DNA of 64,000 nucleotides, taken from positions 131,794-195,793 of the forward strand of contig JBAZYO010000012.1 of the NCBI GenBank assembly GCA_041659285.1, written 5' to 3'. This DNA comes from Vicinamibacterales bacterium (GTDB lineage Bacteria; Acidobacteriota; Vicinamibacteria; Vicinamibacterales; UBA2999). Position numbers and translations under genes: made by a program. This document shows, piece after piece, positions 1 through 8,132 of this stretch. Numbering within the stretch: position 1 is the stretch's first letter; each line of letters opens with the position of its first letter. Under the pieces are notes generated by a model. That model saw only the letters and a program-made list of their open reading frames with translations, had not been told where the DNA came from and searched no databases.

Positions 1-293
1 TCGGCCACCCGCACACGGATTCCGCCGAGGATCCGTTCCACCTCGGTGATCGACGTGATCAGGATGAACCGCTGGGCAAACACATAGAGCCCGATGGTGA
101 TGGCGAAGAGCGCGAGCAGCCGGTCGTTGGCCGCCTGGTTGCTGGCGTTCTCGGCCGCGGCGTTGATGATGGCCAGCAGGCCGGCATTGGCCAGGCCCGA
201 GAACGCCACGAAGGACGCCATCTCGAGGTCAAAGCGTTGCGAGCCGCGTCGCAGGAGACGCGCCAGCGGCTGTGTGGTGAGGAACTGGAACAC
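1..293 (-). CDS. Cyclic-peptide-type ABC exporter, N-terminal fragment
   Basis: This is the first 97 codons of a membrane protein that runs off the left edge. Two hydrophobic stretches (about residues 26-46 and 59-79) are followed by a TEVERILGGIR segment. This resembles the start of the transmembrane half of SyrD/PvdE/YojI-like exporters, which move cyclic peptides or siderophores across the inner membrane; the ATPase half would lie outside the window. GTG at 293 is chosen because the amphipathic arm (FQFLTTQPLARLLRRG) begins there; an earlier in-frame start is possible. It follows the small gene ending at 308 by 14 bp and is the last gene of a minus-strand run. The family call rests on a fragment only. 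Confidence 0.55.
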   Translation of the reverse strand, partial: MFQFLTTQPLARLLRRGSQRFDLEMASFVAFSGLANAGLLAIINAAAENASNQAANDRLLALFAITIGLYVFAQRFILITSITEVERILGGIRVRVA

Positions 294-307
294 GGAGGGC
301 GGCCCGC

Positions 308-598
308 CTAGTGACGCGGGCCCAGCAGCCATCGCACCGGCGCGAGCACCGCCATCAGCGACACCGCAATCGGCAAGGTCAGCACGTCGAGGGCGTGCGT
401 CACGCGCGCGCCTCGCGGACTCGGCACGGGAACAACCGGCGCCGGCTTCGCGCTCTCGACCACCGGTTCCGCCGCGTCTGAGCGATAGACCCAAGGCGAG
501 CTGGCGGGCGGCGTCGCCGCCGCGGGCGTGAACGACGGCCGCGCGGCGCGCGGTTTGGGCTTGGGCTTGCGAGCGGGCGCGTCTTCGGTCTTGGCCAT
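308..598 (-). CDS. Small Pro/Ala-rich protein with C-terminal membrane helix
   Basis: A 96-residue protein I do not recognise. The first ~65 residues are rich in Pro, Ala and Lys and are probably disordered; residues ~70-90 (LDVLTLPIAVSLMAVLAPV) form one hydrophobic helix followed by a short basic tail, which suggests a tail-anchored membrane protein. ATG at 598 (MAKTEDAP) is preferred to an upstream ATG at 628, because the longer form would overlap the preceding gene, which ends at 612. It sits between another small membrane protein and the exporter gene and is probably cotranscribed with them. Confidence 0.5.
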   Translation of the reverse strand: MAKTEDAPARKPKPKPRAARPSFTPAAATPPASSPWVYRSDAAEPVVESAKPAPVVPVPSPRGARVTHALDVLTLPIAVSLMAVLAPVRWLLGPRH

Positions 599-611
599 GG
601 TCACTCGTCCG

Positions 612-800
612 TTAGCGGCGGGCCACATGTCGCGGTCGCGGCGGCGACACCGGAATTGCGGCGATCAACAGCAGCAGGCCGACGATGGGCGTCAGGAGAA
701 TCGAGGCAAAGAAATAGCCCCAGAACCGGAAACGTCGGTTGCGGCCGAAAAAGGCAATGATGACTGCCAGTATCAACCAGGCCGCGATCAGCGGAATCAT
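612..800 (-). CDS. Small two-helix membrane protein
   Basis: A 62-residue protein with two hydrophobic segments (about residues 2-18 and 27-49) separated by a basic FGRNRRFRFWG loop, and a Pro/Arg-rich tail. The shape is that of a small inner-membrane protein. Its ATG overlaps the stop codon of the upstream binding-protein gene as ATGA (797-800), which supports translational coupling. No family recognised; a role beside the binding protein or the exporter is possible but unproven. Confidence 0.55.
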   Translation of the reverse strand: MIPLIAAWLILAVIIAFFGRNRRFRFWGYFFASILLTPIVGLLLLIAAIPVSPPRPRHVARR

Positions 801-1993
801 GGGGTCACCTCTTCTTCAGCCACCGTCTTGAAGACGCCGTCCTGCATGCGCTTGATGATAACGTGTCGCCCGACAATCGCACCATCGGTGCTGAACTTGA
901 AATTCCCGAACAGTCCGGTCCATTCGCTGGTCTTGAGCGTGGTCGCGACCACGATTGGATCGACGCTCTGGGAGCGCTCCGCCGCCTTCACGAAGAGCGT
1001 GAACGCCTCGTAGCCCTGCGAGGATCCGTAGCCCGGGTACGACTTGAAGCGGGCAAAGAACCGGTTGCGAAAGGCCTGGAACTCCGGGTTGGTGGAGTCG
1101 GGATCCACCGCGCTGGCCAGGTAGAGGTTGTTGGCGGCGGCGCCGGCCAGGCGCCACGCGTCTGACGAGTCGAGCTTGTCGCCGGCGAGGATGGGCTGCG
1201 TAAAGCCCATGGCCTGCATGTCCACGAGCACCTTCGCGGCCCACGGCAACTGATCGGAGAGCAGGATGGCGTCGGTCGATTCAGTACGCATGGTCGCCAG
1301 CAACTCCCGGAAGTCTTGCCGCCGGTAGTCGCTGGCCGGCATGTACGACCGGTAATACGCCGGCACCAGTCCCATCTGGGCCGCGTAGTGTGGGAACCAG
1401 CGCGCCAGCGCCTCACCCTGCTCGAATCGCCCGTAGAACACGCCAATCCGATTCCAGCCCTGCTTCTTCGCGAACCCCGCAAGCGCTTCCGCAAAATCCG
1501 CGTCATCCGGGACGAGGCGGAAGGTGTACGCGAACCCGTGTTCCGTCAGGCGCGCAAGGGTCGCCTTTGGCGACAGGTAAAGGACGCCGTGATTCTCGTA
1601 GGTCACCGCGGCCGCAATCGCGGCTTCGGACGTTTCGTGGCCGATCACCCCCATCACGGTGGGGTCCCTGGCAATGCGGCGCGCGATCGCCCCATGGTCT
1701 TTCGCGACAACGGGTTCGTTGATGAACTCGACGTGCACGCGTCCGGCGAGCGGGCTGCTGCCGGCGTTCAGTTCCTCGAGGGCGAGCGTCACGCCCTCGA
1801 TCAGGCTCATGCGCCCATCCTGGGGCCAGGGCACCACGACCTTCACCGACGGCGGCGGCCAGGCGCTGCCCGCGCGCAACAGCGCGGTCGGCGTGTAGTA
1901 CATGTCCTTGACAATCAACCAGTACAGCAGGCCGCCGCACACCGCCATCGCGAGCAGGATGCGCAGCAGCAACACCGCAAAGGATCGGGTCAT
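797..1993 (-). CDS. ABC-type branched-chain amino acid-like binding protein
   Basis: A 398-residue protein with an N-terminal hydrophobic segment (residues 5-26, LLLRILLAMAVCGGLLYWL) that acts as a signal anchor, followed by a type 1 periplasmic-binding fold. The motifs DGRMSLIEGVTLALEELN, GVIGHETSEAAIAAA, RLVPDDADFAEALA and AILLSDQLPWAAKVLVDMQ are typical of the LivJ/AmtR-like receptor superfamily. No LivHMGF transporter genes are adjacent, so it may be a sensor or an orphan receptor rather than part of an importer. It starts 12 bp after the SPFH gene and overlaps the next gene by ATGA. Confidence 0.8.
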   Translation of the reverse strand: MTRSFAVLLLRILLAMAVCGGLLYWLIVKDMYYTPTALLRAGSAWPPPSVKVVVPWPQDGRMSLIEGVTLALEELNAGSSPLAGRVHVEFINEPVVAKDHGAIARRIARDPTVMGVIGHETSEAAIAAAVTYENHGVLYLSPKATLARLTEHGFAYTFRLVPDDADFAEALAGFAKKQGWNRIGVFYGRFEQGEALARWFPHYAAQMGLVPAYYRSYMPASDYRRQDFRELLATMRTESTDAILLSDQLPWAAKVLVDMQAMGFTQPILAGDKLDSSDAWRLAGAAANNLYLASAVDPDSTNPEFQAFRNRFFARFKSYPGYGSSQGYEAFTLFVKAAERSQSVDPIVVATTLKTSEWTGLFGNFKFSTDGAIVGRHVIIKRMQDGVFKTVAEEEVTP

Positions 1994-2005
1994 CGTGTCC
2001 CGCGC

Positions 2006-2917
2006 CTATTGCGGAGGCAGAATGATCGGCAGGCCATCCGCGGTGCGGCCAATGATGATGGTCTTCGCGTTCGGAGACTTCGCCAGTTCCTTGGTGGCCT
2101 GCAGCGCTTCCCACTGCAGCACGTTCGGCGTCAGCGAGCCGTTGATGAGGCCGTTGTAGACGGCGGTGCCGGCCGCTTCGATGCGCTGGCGCTCGGCCTC
2201 GGCCGTGGCGATCTTGAGGCGGAACTCGTACGCTTCCGCCGTCTCCTTCTCGACCATCTTGGCTTCGATGCGTTCCCGCACCGGCTTCGGCAGCTCGATG
2301 GACCTGACGACCACCTCGTCAATGTGCACGTAGTTCCGCGACGCCTGCTCCATCACCTCGTTGACGACGCGCTGCACCACGTCCTGCGACGTGGTGTAGA
2401 TGGTGTCGAGGGCCTGCGCGCCGACGATGCCACGCAGCGCCGACTCAACCTCGGGAACCACGACCTTCTCCGGATAATCGGGCCCGACCTTCTGGTGAAG
2501 GAGACCCACCAGTTCGAGCTCGGGCCGGTATCGGATCGACAGGTCAAACTTGACCTCGAGCCCTTCCGAACTGAGCGCAGTCATCGTGTGGCGGATTTCC
2601 TGGAGCCGGACGTTGTAGACGAAGAGCTTGTCCCAGGGCGGAACGAAGCGGAGGCCTTCGCCCAGCAGCCGGTCGGTCACGGTGCCGCCGGCGAAGCGCC
2701 GGTACATCACGCCGACTTGACCCGATTCGATGGTCACGAAGATGGCGGGCCAGAAATAGGCCAGCAGGAACAGCAGGACGCCCGTGGCCAACAGCACGCG
2801 GTTTGACTGCCCCGCGACGAACGCCCACAGGCGTCGGAACGGGCCCGCCTCGCGCAGATCTTCCTGGTCGGGCAGCAGATCGTCCGCTGGGAAGGTGTCG
2901 GCGTCGAGAGTGCTCAT
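2006..2917 (-). CDS. SPFH/Band 7 (prohibitin-like) membrane protein
   Basis: A 303-residue protein with one transmembrane helix (about residues 40-60, VLLATGVLLFLLAYFWPAIFV) directly followed by an SPFH/Band 7 domain (VTIESGQVGVMYRRFAGGTV, then LQEIRHTMTALSSEGLEVKFDLSIRYRP) and a helical region EAKMVEKETAEAYEFRLKIATAEAERQRIEA typical of HflK/HflC and prohibitins. Such proteins form ring-like scaffolds in the inner membrane that influence proteases or lipid organisation. It is the first gene of the minus-strand run, so its upstream gap (2918-3028) should hold the promoter. Confidence 0.85.
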   Translation of the reverse strand: MSTLDADTFPADDLLPDQEDLREAGPFRRLWAFVAGQSNRVLLATGVLLFLLAYFWPAIFVTIESGQVGVMYRRFAGGTVTDRLLGEGLRFVPPWDKLFVYNVRLQEIRHTMTALSSEGLEVKFDLSIRYRPELELVGLLHQKVGPDYPEKVVVPEVESALRGIVGAQALDTIYTTSQDVVQRVVNEVMEQASRNYVHIDEVVVRSIELPKPVRERIEAKMVEKETAEAYEFRLKIATAEAERQRIEAAGTAVYNGLINGSLTPNVLQWEALQATKELAKSPNAKTIIIGRTADGLPIILPPQ

Positions 2918-3028
2918 GGAGTCAGGCCCAGCCGTGAGGCATGAGGCCCTCTATCCTACTCCAAGCCCGACGGGGCCGATCCAGGCCGCACCAGGCCCCG
3001 CGCTCGACGGGCCCTGAGGCGTTCCCCG

Positions 3029-3361
3029 CTAGGTGGGCCCCACTGTTGCGCCGCGCTGGGGCTCGATCGCGTCGGCCAGCTCGGAGTTGCGCTTCGCGGT
3101 GAAGCCGAACATCAGCAGCGCCACGCCGGTGGCCATCGCCCACCCGGCCTGTCGTCGTCGAACCGCGTTGACCGAGTCGCCCCCCGAAGCCTCAACTGAC
3201 GAGGCGTCGGCCTGAAATGCACCCAGGCCGCCCAGGAACGTCCCATCGCCGCGCGCGGAGTTGAAGTTGTCGGGCTGATGCATCCACAGGACCAGCAGTC
3301 CAACCACCACGAATATGGCGCCCAGGATCATGGCGCCCCACGAGTATGTTTTCGGATGCAT
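3029..3361 (-). CDS. Small two-helix membrane protein of unknown function
   Basis: A 110-residue protein when read from the ATG at 3361 (MHPKTYSW). Helix one is residues ~8-26 (WGAMILGAIFVVVGLLVLWM), helix two lies near residues 72-85 (WAMATGVALLMFGF), and the loop between is polar and Gly/Ser-rich. The architecture is a hairpin membrane protein; I do not recognise a family. A longer form from an in-frame start at 3427 is possible but adds a poorly conserved-looking N-terminus. It stands alone between the SPFH run and the HTH gene. Confidence 0.55.
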   Translation of the reverse strand: MHPKTYSWGAMILGAIFVVVGLLVLWMHQPDNFNSARGDGTFLGGLGAFQADASSVEASGGDSVNAVRRRQAGWAMATGVALLMFGFTAKRNSELADAIEPQRGATVGPT

Positions 3362-3461
3362 CGCGACGCTAGCCTCCCTCAACGACACGCGGATCAACAA
3401 CTGATACAAGACGACACTTCGCGACATTGTGCGTTCCGGCCGGCGGGAACGCTCGGGGCCA

Positions 3462-4898
3462 TCACTGGCACCCGTCGGTCAACCGCGCCGGAGGCGGCGG
3501 GCTGTATGGCACCCTGGCCACGGACCAGCGATTCTCCTGCCACGACCTGACGTACATCTCGAGCGGCTCCCCATCCTGTGGCGGCCACGGCGCTCCAGAG
3601 CGCGGGCGCTTCGTCCAGTAGGTGTCGGACGGCGTCACGGACTTGACGTCGAAGTTGCGCGACAGCTGATAGACCATTGCCGCCCCACCCAACGACTCAT
3701 ACGTCTCGACCTGGATGTCGGCGCCGACCGAGAGGTCGTCAACCCGGTTGTACGGCAGGCCGTCGAGCCGGTTGAGCGGCGATGCCGGCAGCAGGACGTA
3801 TCGCACGGGCAACCCGGCGGGACACTCGATGCATGCGAACTCGCCGTCGCCGTCTTGAGGCGCGGCCGCCGGAGGCGCCGCCGGATCCAGCAGCGCCAGG
3901 CTCGCCGAGGCGAACTCGTTGTTCACACCCGCCGCCAGCACGTGGGGACGGCCCTCGAACTGCATCGACCGCAGGATCTTGATGCTCCCAGGTTGCACGT
4001 AGCGGAGCGTCTCCTTCCCTGAGGGATCGAGGCTCACGACGGCCGAGGGCCACCACGGCGAATGCTCGAACGCGAGCCACAACGTCTTTTCATGGGGCTG
4101 CGGCTCGATGTCCCAGAACGCCCATGGGCCGGTGTAGGTGCCGGCCTTGAACCTGAGCGTGATGGCCGGCGAGTACGAATAGCGAAGGCTGCCGTCCGAT
4201 TCGAAGACGTGCAGCACGTCAAACGGAGTGCCGTCCGGCCCCACGTGCGAAAGCACCACGACCACTTCGCTGCGGCCGTCGCCTTCGATGTCCGCCAGCT
4301 GCCACCACTTTCGCAACTCCGGCCGAGAGCCGGTGTCGATGATGGCGATGGACTCGCTGAAGTCGTGAGACCAGATGCTGGTGCCCTCCGCATTCAGGGC
4401 CAACAGCCGCGACCCTTCGATGGCCAACACCGAAGGCGCATGATTGGGTGTGACCAGGAACGGTCGCGCGAGCACGATGGCCACGACAATCAGTACACCG
4501 AAGATGCCTGCCCAGGCCCGGAACGAGAGGGGCGCCTCGGGAATAGCGGTCACCGTGAGCGGCGCGGGGACGGGGACAGGAACGAACACCGGGAGGGGTA
4601 GATGCGCGGGCGGCTGGGCAGACACCGGCGCCTTCGGCGGCTCGACCGGTTCCGGCGGCAGGGTGGGGGCCGCGGGAGCCTTATCCGTTTTCCGGAACTC
4701 GCGGTCCGCCCGCCAGTGGTCAAGTTCGTCGGCAAACGCAAACACCGCCTGGCTGCCGTCCATCCTGCGGACGGGGAGGCCAAGCCGGGCTTCCCAGCGC
4801 TGCGCGGTGCGCACCTCGATCCCGAGGTGGCTGGCGACCTCGCCCCATGTTTCGAGGCGAACGCGCTCACGCCCATCTGATTCCCTAATGGTCTTCAT
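3462..4898 (-). CDS. HTH protein with one membrane helix and periplasmic domain
   Basis: A 478-residue protein. Residues ~14-60 (TWGEVASHLGIEVRTAQRWEARLGLPVRR) form a helix-turn-helix of the MerR/excisionase kind, a Pro-rich linker follows (residues ~75-125), then one transmembrane helix (~130-150, WAGIFGVLIVVAIVLARPFL), and a ~320-residue exterior part containing DIEGDGRSEVVVVLSHVG, an FG-GAP/VCBS-like calcium-binding turn. The layout suggests a membrane-anchored regulator that reads an outside signal with a beta-propeller-like domain and binds DNA inside, as in ToxR-like proteins. Function and targets are not known from sequence. Confidence 0.7.
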   Translation of the reverse strand: MKTIRESDGRERVRLETWGEVASHLGIEVRTAQRWEARLGLPVRRMDGSQAVFAFADELDHWRADREFRKTDKAPAAPTLPPEPVEPPKAPVSAQPPAHLPLPVFVPVPVPAPLTVTAIPEAPLSFRAWAGIFGVLIVVAIVLARPFLVTPNHAPSVLAIEGSRLLALNAEGTSIWSHDFSESIAIIDTGSRPELRKWWQLADIEGDGRSEVVVVLSHVGPDGTPFDVLHVFESDGSLRYSYSPAITLRFKAGTYTGPWAFWDIEPQPHEKTLWLAFEHSPWWPSAVVSLDPSGKETLRYVQPGSIKILRSMQFEGRPHVLAAGVNNEFASASLALLDPAAPPAAAPQDGDGEFACIECPAGLPVRYVLLPASPLNRLDGLPYNRVDDLSVGADIQVETYESLGGAAMVYQLSRNFDVKSVTPSDTYWTKRPRSGAPWPPQDGEPLEMYVRSWQENRWSVARVPYSPPPPARLTDGCQ

Positions 4899-5120
4899 GC
4901 TAGCCGCCGCATCTTATCGACATCGACGGACACAATCGCAGCCTTCCGACCCTGAAGGAGGCCAAAAACAGGGCATTGTCGCGATGTGTCGCATGTTGCC
5001 GTGCGCGCGGCCGACCCGAACCAGGGCCAGTGCGAACGGCTGTGTGCGACCGGGCGGTTAGGCCCGATGCGGGGGGACACTAGATATAGACGGCCGAGCT
5101 TGCCAAAATTCTCGCGGAGC
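4899..5120. other. 222-bp intergenic gap, no feature seen
   Basis: This stretch lies upstream of the HTH gene and downstream of the DUF2721 gene. It is AT-richer near 5080-5120. No hairpin terminator, RNA or plausible small gene was recognised; it probably holds the promoter of the HTH gene. Confidence 0.4.
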
Positions 5121-5687
5121 CTAAATCTTCTTACCGAGCCAGGTGAACGGGCCGCCAGTGGACTTGTCGGTGAGCTCCTTGCCGGCCAGCTTCGTGCTCA
5201 GTTTCCACACGAAATCCATCTCGCTGTGGATGGCGCTGAGGGCCATGCGGCTCTCGACAATCAACAGCATCGACCCGTAAAGCATGAACAGCGACCCCAG
5301 CAGGCCCAGCACCACGGCAAGCCACGTGAAGTTGCGGGCCGCGGCCGAGGCGATGGCAATGGCGACGCTGGAGGAGACGAACACGCCTAGGGCCGCGTAA
5401 AACGCGGTCATGGCGCGCTGGATCAGCCGCGCGCGCGAGGTCTGCCGATCGAGTTGCGAGAAAATCAGCTGCCGCCGCTCCTCGAACATCTCGTCCTGGT
5501 CGGAATGGAGGGCCAGCTCCTGGAAGCGCTCCGAGAGCAGGCGCACGCGGTCGATCACGCGGCCCAGGCGGGTGCTGGTCGAGAAGATCAGGGCGCCGCA
5601 GGCCGAAATGAGCACCGCCGGGGTGATCATCGCGGTCAGGATCGCCAGCGCGTTCTGGGGCGCCTCGAGTCGCGTCAGCCAATCCAT
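5121..5687 (-). CDS. DUF2721 family membrane protein
   Basis: A 188-residue protein from the ATG at 5687 (MDWLTRLEAPQNALAILTAM). A first helix (~13-35, ILTAMITPAVLISACGALIFS), a conserved TSTRLGRVIDRVRLLSERFQEL segment and two further helices (~96-118 and ~122-146) match the DUF2721 family of small integral membrane proteins. Its function is unknown. The reading frame stays open upstream to 6050, but that part is antisense to the quinone reductase gene and is not coding. It is divergent from that gene with only 30 bp between the two starts, so their promoters must overlap. Confidence 0.8.
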   Translation of the reverse strand: MDWLTRLEAPQNALAILTAMITPAVLISACGALIFSTSTRLGRVIDRVRLLSERFQELALHSDQDEMFEERRQLIFSQLDRQTSRARLIQRAMTAFYAALGVFVSSSVAIAIASAAARNFTWLAVVLGLLGSLFMLYGSMLLIVESRMALSAIHSEMDFVWKLSTKLAGKELTDKSTGGPFTWLGKKI

Positions 5688-5717
5688 GGCACTTAGTGTA
5701 CGACTAGAATTGCCCCC

Positions 5718-6692
5718 ATGAAAGCCATCCTCGCGCGCGAATTCGGCGGTCCAGACGTCCTCAAACTCGAAGAAGTGCCGGACCCGGCGGCCGGCACGGG
5801 CCAGGTCAGGGTCCGCATTCATGCCGTCGGCGTCAACCCTTACGACACCTACATGCGTGCGGGCGGCTATGCCATTTCGCCGGCCCTGCCGTTTACGCCG
5901 GGCGCCGACGCCGCCGGCGTCATTGACCAGGTCGGCGATGGCGGCACCGGATGGCACGCCGGCGACCGGGTCTACATCAGCGGCACGGCGCTCGGCAAAG
6001 CCCACGGTGCCTACGCGGCGCTCGCGGTGTGCGAGGTGGGCCAGGTCCACCGGCTGCCGGCCCGGATCAGTTTTGCGCAGGGTGCGGGGTTGTTCGTGCC
6101 GTACGTGACAGCGTGGCGGGCGCTATTCGGCCGCGCCAACGCGCGGGCCGGCGACACGGTGCTGGTGCACGGCGCCAGCGGCGGGGTCGGCGTGGCCGCC
6201 ACCCAGTTCGCGGTCGCGGCGGGCCTGACGGTAATCGGCACGGCCGGAACCGATGAGGGGTTGAAGGTGGTGACGGCGCAAGGCGCGCACCATGCCTTCA
6301 ATCACCGCGGTGACGGCTACCTGGATCGCATCGCCAGCGTCACCGGCGGGCGCGGGCCCGACGTCATTCTCGAGATGCTCGCCAACGTGAACCTCGATCA
6401 CGACCTGACGATCGTGGCGCCCGGCGGACGGGTCGTGGTGATCGGCAACCGCGGCCGCGTCGAGATCGACGCGCGCAAGATCATGTCGAAAGACTGCGCG
6501 GTGTATGGCCTGGCGCTGTGGGGCATTCCGCCGGACGAAGTCCGGCGCGCGCATCAGGCGATTATCGCGGGGTTGGAAAGCGGCGCCCTCAACCCGGTGG
6601 TCGGCCGGGAAATGCCGCTGGCCGACGCCGCCAGGGCCCACATCGAGGTGATGGAGCCAGGGGCGCACGGGAAGATCGTGCTGATCCCGTAA
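5718..6692 (+). CDS. NADPH:quinone reductase, zeta-crystallin type
   Basis: A 324-residue medium-chain dehydrogenase/reductase. The N-terminal GroES-like part begins MKAILAREFGGPDVLKLEEV and includes VNPYDTYMRAG and FTPGADAAGVI; the Rossmann part has VHGASGGVGVAATQFAVAAG. The zinc ligands of alcohol dehydrogenases are absent, as expected for the quinone oxidoreductase subgroup, which reduces quinones or enones with NADPH in the cytoplasm. Length is usual for the family. A perfect inverted repeat lies just after the stop. Confidence 0.9.
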   Translation: MKAILAREFGGPDVLKLEEVPDPAAGTGQVRVRIHAVGVNPYDTYMRAGGYAISPALPFTPGADAAGVIDQVGDGGTGWHAGDRVYISGTALGKAHGAYAALAVCEVGQVHRLPARISFAQGAGLFVPYVTAWRALFGRANARAGDTVLVHGASGGVGVAATQFAVAAGLTVIGTAGTDEGLKVVTAQGAHHAFNHRGDGYLDRIASVTGGRGPDVILEMLANVNLDHDLTIVAPGGRVVVIGNRGRVEIDARKIMSKDCAVYGLALWGIPPDEVRRAHQAIIAGLESGALNPVVGREMPLADAARAHIEVMEPGAHGKIVLIP

Positions 6693-6698
6693 CTTCTA

Positions 6699-6754
6699 AC
6701 AGGAGGTTAGGAGATCAGAAGAAATCCTATTCTTCTGATCTTCTGGTCTCCTGT
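6699..6754. terminator. Nested inverted repeat between convergent genes
   Basis: AGATCAGAAGAA (6712-6723) and TTCTTCTGATCT (6730-6741) form a perfect 12-bp stem with a 6-nt loop. An outer ACAGGAG / CTCCTGT pair can extend it. There is no long T tract, but the place between two converging stop codons fits a bidirectional terminator. A degenerate direct repeat of ctgatctcctgtgaa follows to 6780. Confidence 0.6.
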
Positions 6755-6783
6755 GAAAACTCCTGATCTCCTGTGAACTCCGA

Positions 6784-7854
6784 TCAGGGCTTGCGGGCCA
6801 GCTCTTCGTCGATGATCTGCTTGAACGCCGCGAACGGCTGCGCGCCGATCAGGGCGCGGCCGTTGATGTAGATGGTGGGCGTCGAGTTCACGCCCATCTT
6901 CTCGCCCTGTGCCATGCCCGCGCGCACGGCACCGGCGAACTTGCCTGAGTCCAGGCACTGTCCAAACTTCGCGGCGTCGAGGCCCAGGCCGGCCGCTGCC
7001 TGCTTGAGTGCCGGCACTTCGAGCGCCCGCTGGTTGGCGAACATGGCGTCGTGCATCTGCCAGTACTTGCCCTGCTCACCGGCGCACCGCGCCGCCTCCG
7101 ATGCCTTGAATGCCTGCGCGTGATTGGGCAGGGGGAAATCCTTGAACACGATGCGAACCTTGTTCCCGTAGACCTGGCGAACTTGTGTGAGGGTCGGACC
7201 GACCCTCGCGCAGAACGGTCATTGATAGTCGGAGAATTCCACCAGCGTCACCGGCGCCGTGGCTTCTCCGGTTGCGGGGTCGGTGTTGTCCACCGCGACG
7301 CTGTAGCGCGGCGGATCGAGCATCACCTTCACGGCGGCGCTCTTGCCCTTCAGTTCCTCAACGAGCTGGGCGCGCGCTTGGAGTGTGCGCTGGCTGTCGA
7401 GGAAGTCCTTGATCTGGCCGCGCAGCTGCTCGAGCGTCCGCCCCTGCGCGCGCTCGCGGTTGGCCTCGAAGAACTGAACGATCTCCTGCTCCGACACCGG
7501 CACGGCCCGCTTGGCCGCGTCCTGCGACACGTACGCGGCCACCGACAGGTTGGCGGCCTTCGCCGCGTCCTCGATCAGGATCTCGCCCACCACCTGATCC
7601 AGCATGTTGCGCCGGTTCTGGTAGAGCAATTGGGTGACACGCGCGCGCTCGGCGGCGTCGAACTCCTCCCACTTGGCGTCGAGTTCCTTGAGCGTGACCT
7701 TCCGCCCCGCAACCTCGGCCACGACCTGATCCGGGTTGGACGCCGGAGCCGGTTGCGCCTGGGCCGCCACGTTGGACGACTCGGAGCACGCGGTGACCAC
7801 CACGCCCAAGGTGAAGACCAGCGCGTAGCCTCGGACGGAGCCTGACAATCTCAT
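6784..7854 (-). CDS. Probable selenocysteine DsbA-family lipoprotein
   Basis: One reading frame of 356 residues interrupted by a single in-frame TGA at 7219-7221 (codon 212). Residues 1-22 end in a VTAC lipobox. Residues ~40-185 are helical and resemble the SurA/PpiC N-terminal region (DQVVAEVAGRKVTLKELDAK). Residues ~195-356 are a thioredoxin-fold DsbA-like domain: VTLVEFSDYQ-[TGA]-PFCARVGPTL, then RIVFKDFPLPNHAQAFKASE and a cis-Pro loop NSTPTIYINGR. The TGA falls exactly at the first cysteine of the usual CPFC active site, giving UPFC, and a SECIS-like hairpin follows. This predicts a periplasmic, membrane-tethered thiol/selenol oxidoreductase. A TGC-to-TGA nonsense mutation is the alternative. 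Its start overlaps the cysteine-rich gene upstream by ATGA. Confidence 0.82.
7189..7221 (-). promoter_or_regulatory. Bacterial SECIS-like element after in-frame TGA
   Basis: Eleven nucleotides after the TGA the minus strand reads GAGGGTCGGTCCGACCCTC (7207-7189), a perfect palindrome that folds into a 7-bp stem with apical loop GGUCC. The loop begins 18 nt after the TGA, within the range I recall for bacterial SECIS elements (about 16-37 nt), and the GGUC loop resembles that of E. coli fdhF, which SelB recognises. It lies wholly inside the coding sequence (ARVGPTL). Confidence 0.78.
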
Positions 7855-8072
7855 CCGCTCAGCTTATCATCGGCGCCTGGAATGGGAGCCGTCCCGGGCG
7901 CCGCCTCGTCCTTGCGCTGGTAGCCCGGACAGGACAGCACCGGCAGCGACGGGTACTTGAAGAAGCGCGGATCGTTCAGCGCGCGCTCGCACAGGTGGAA
8001 CGTCGAACGGCCGCCCTCGACGGTGCGGGAAAACGCGCAAGTGGCGCACAGGCCGGGAAACGGGGATGGCAT
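7851..8072 (-). CDS. Small cysteine-rich protein coupled to DsbA-like gene
   Basis: A 73-residue protein from the ATG at 8072 (MPSPFPGLCATCAFSRTV). It holds four cysteines in CATC, HLCERAL and VLSCPGY settings, spaced like a zinc or iron binding site, plus a conserved-looking RFFKYPSLPVLSCPGY core that I recall from short hypothetical proteins of Acidobacteriota. No signal peptide, so probably cytoplasmic. Its TGA overlaps the ATG of the selenoprotein-like gene (ATGA at 7851-7854), so the two are translationally coupled and may act in the same redox process; that last point is inference. Confidence 0.65.
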   Translation of the reverse strand: MPSPFPGLCATCAFSRTVEGGRSTFHLCERALNDPRFFKYPSLPVLSCPGYQRKDEAAPGTAPIPGADDKLSG

Positions 8073-8132
8073 GACGGGCCAGTGGTTAGTGTAGGCCGCC
8101 GGGGCATGACCTTTGCTAGAGTTGGGGTAATC

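Noticed and set aside
1316..2806. Long plus-strand open frame of 496 codons
   Set aside because: It is antisense to the binding-protein and SPFH genes, is rich in Arg, His and Gly and shows no domain; such shadows are usual at this GC content.
5688..6050. N-terminal extension of the DUF2721 protein
   Set aside because: The extra 121 residues are antisense to the start of the quinone reductase gene and lack any family similarity; the family start is MDWL at 5687.
7219..7854. Gene ending at the TGA at 7219, with a separate short thioredoxin-like gene after it
   Set aside because: The active-site motif would be split in the middle, the second part has no good start codon or ribosome-binding site, and the SECIS-like hairpin explains the TGA better.
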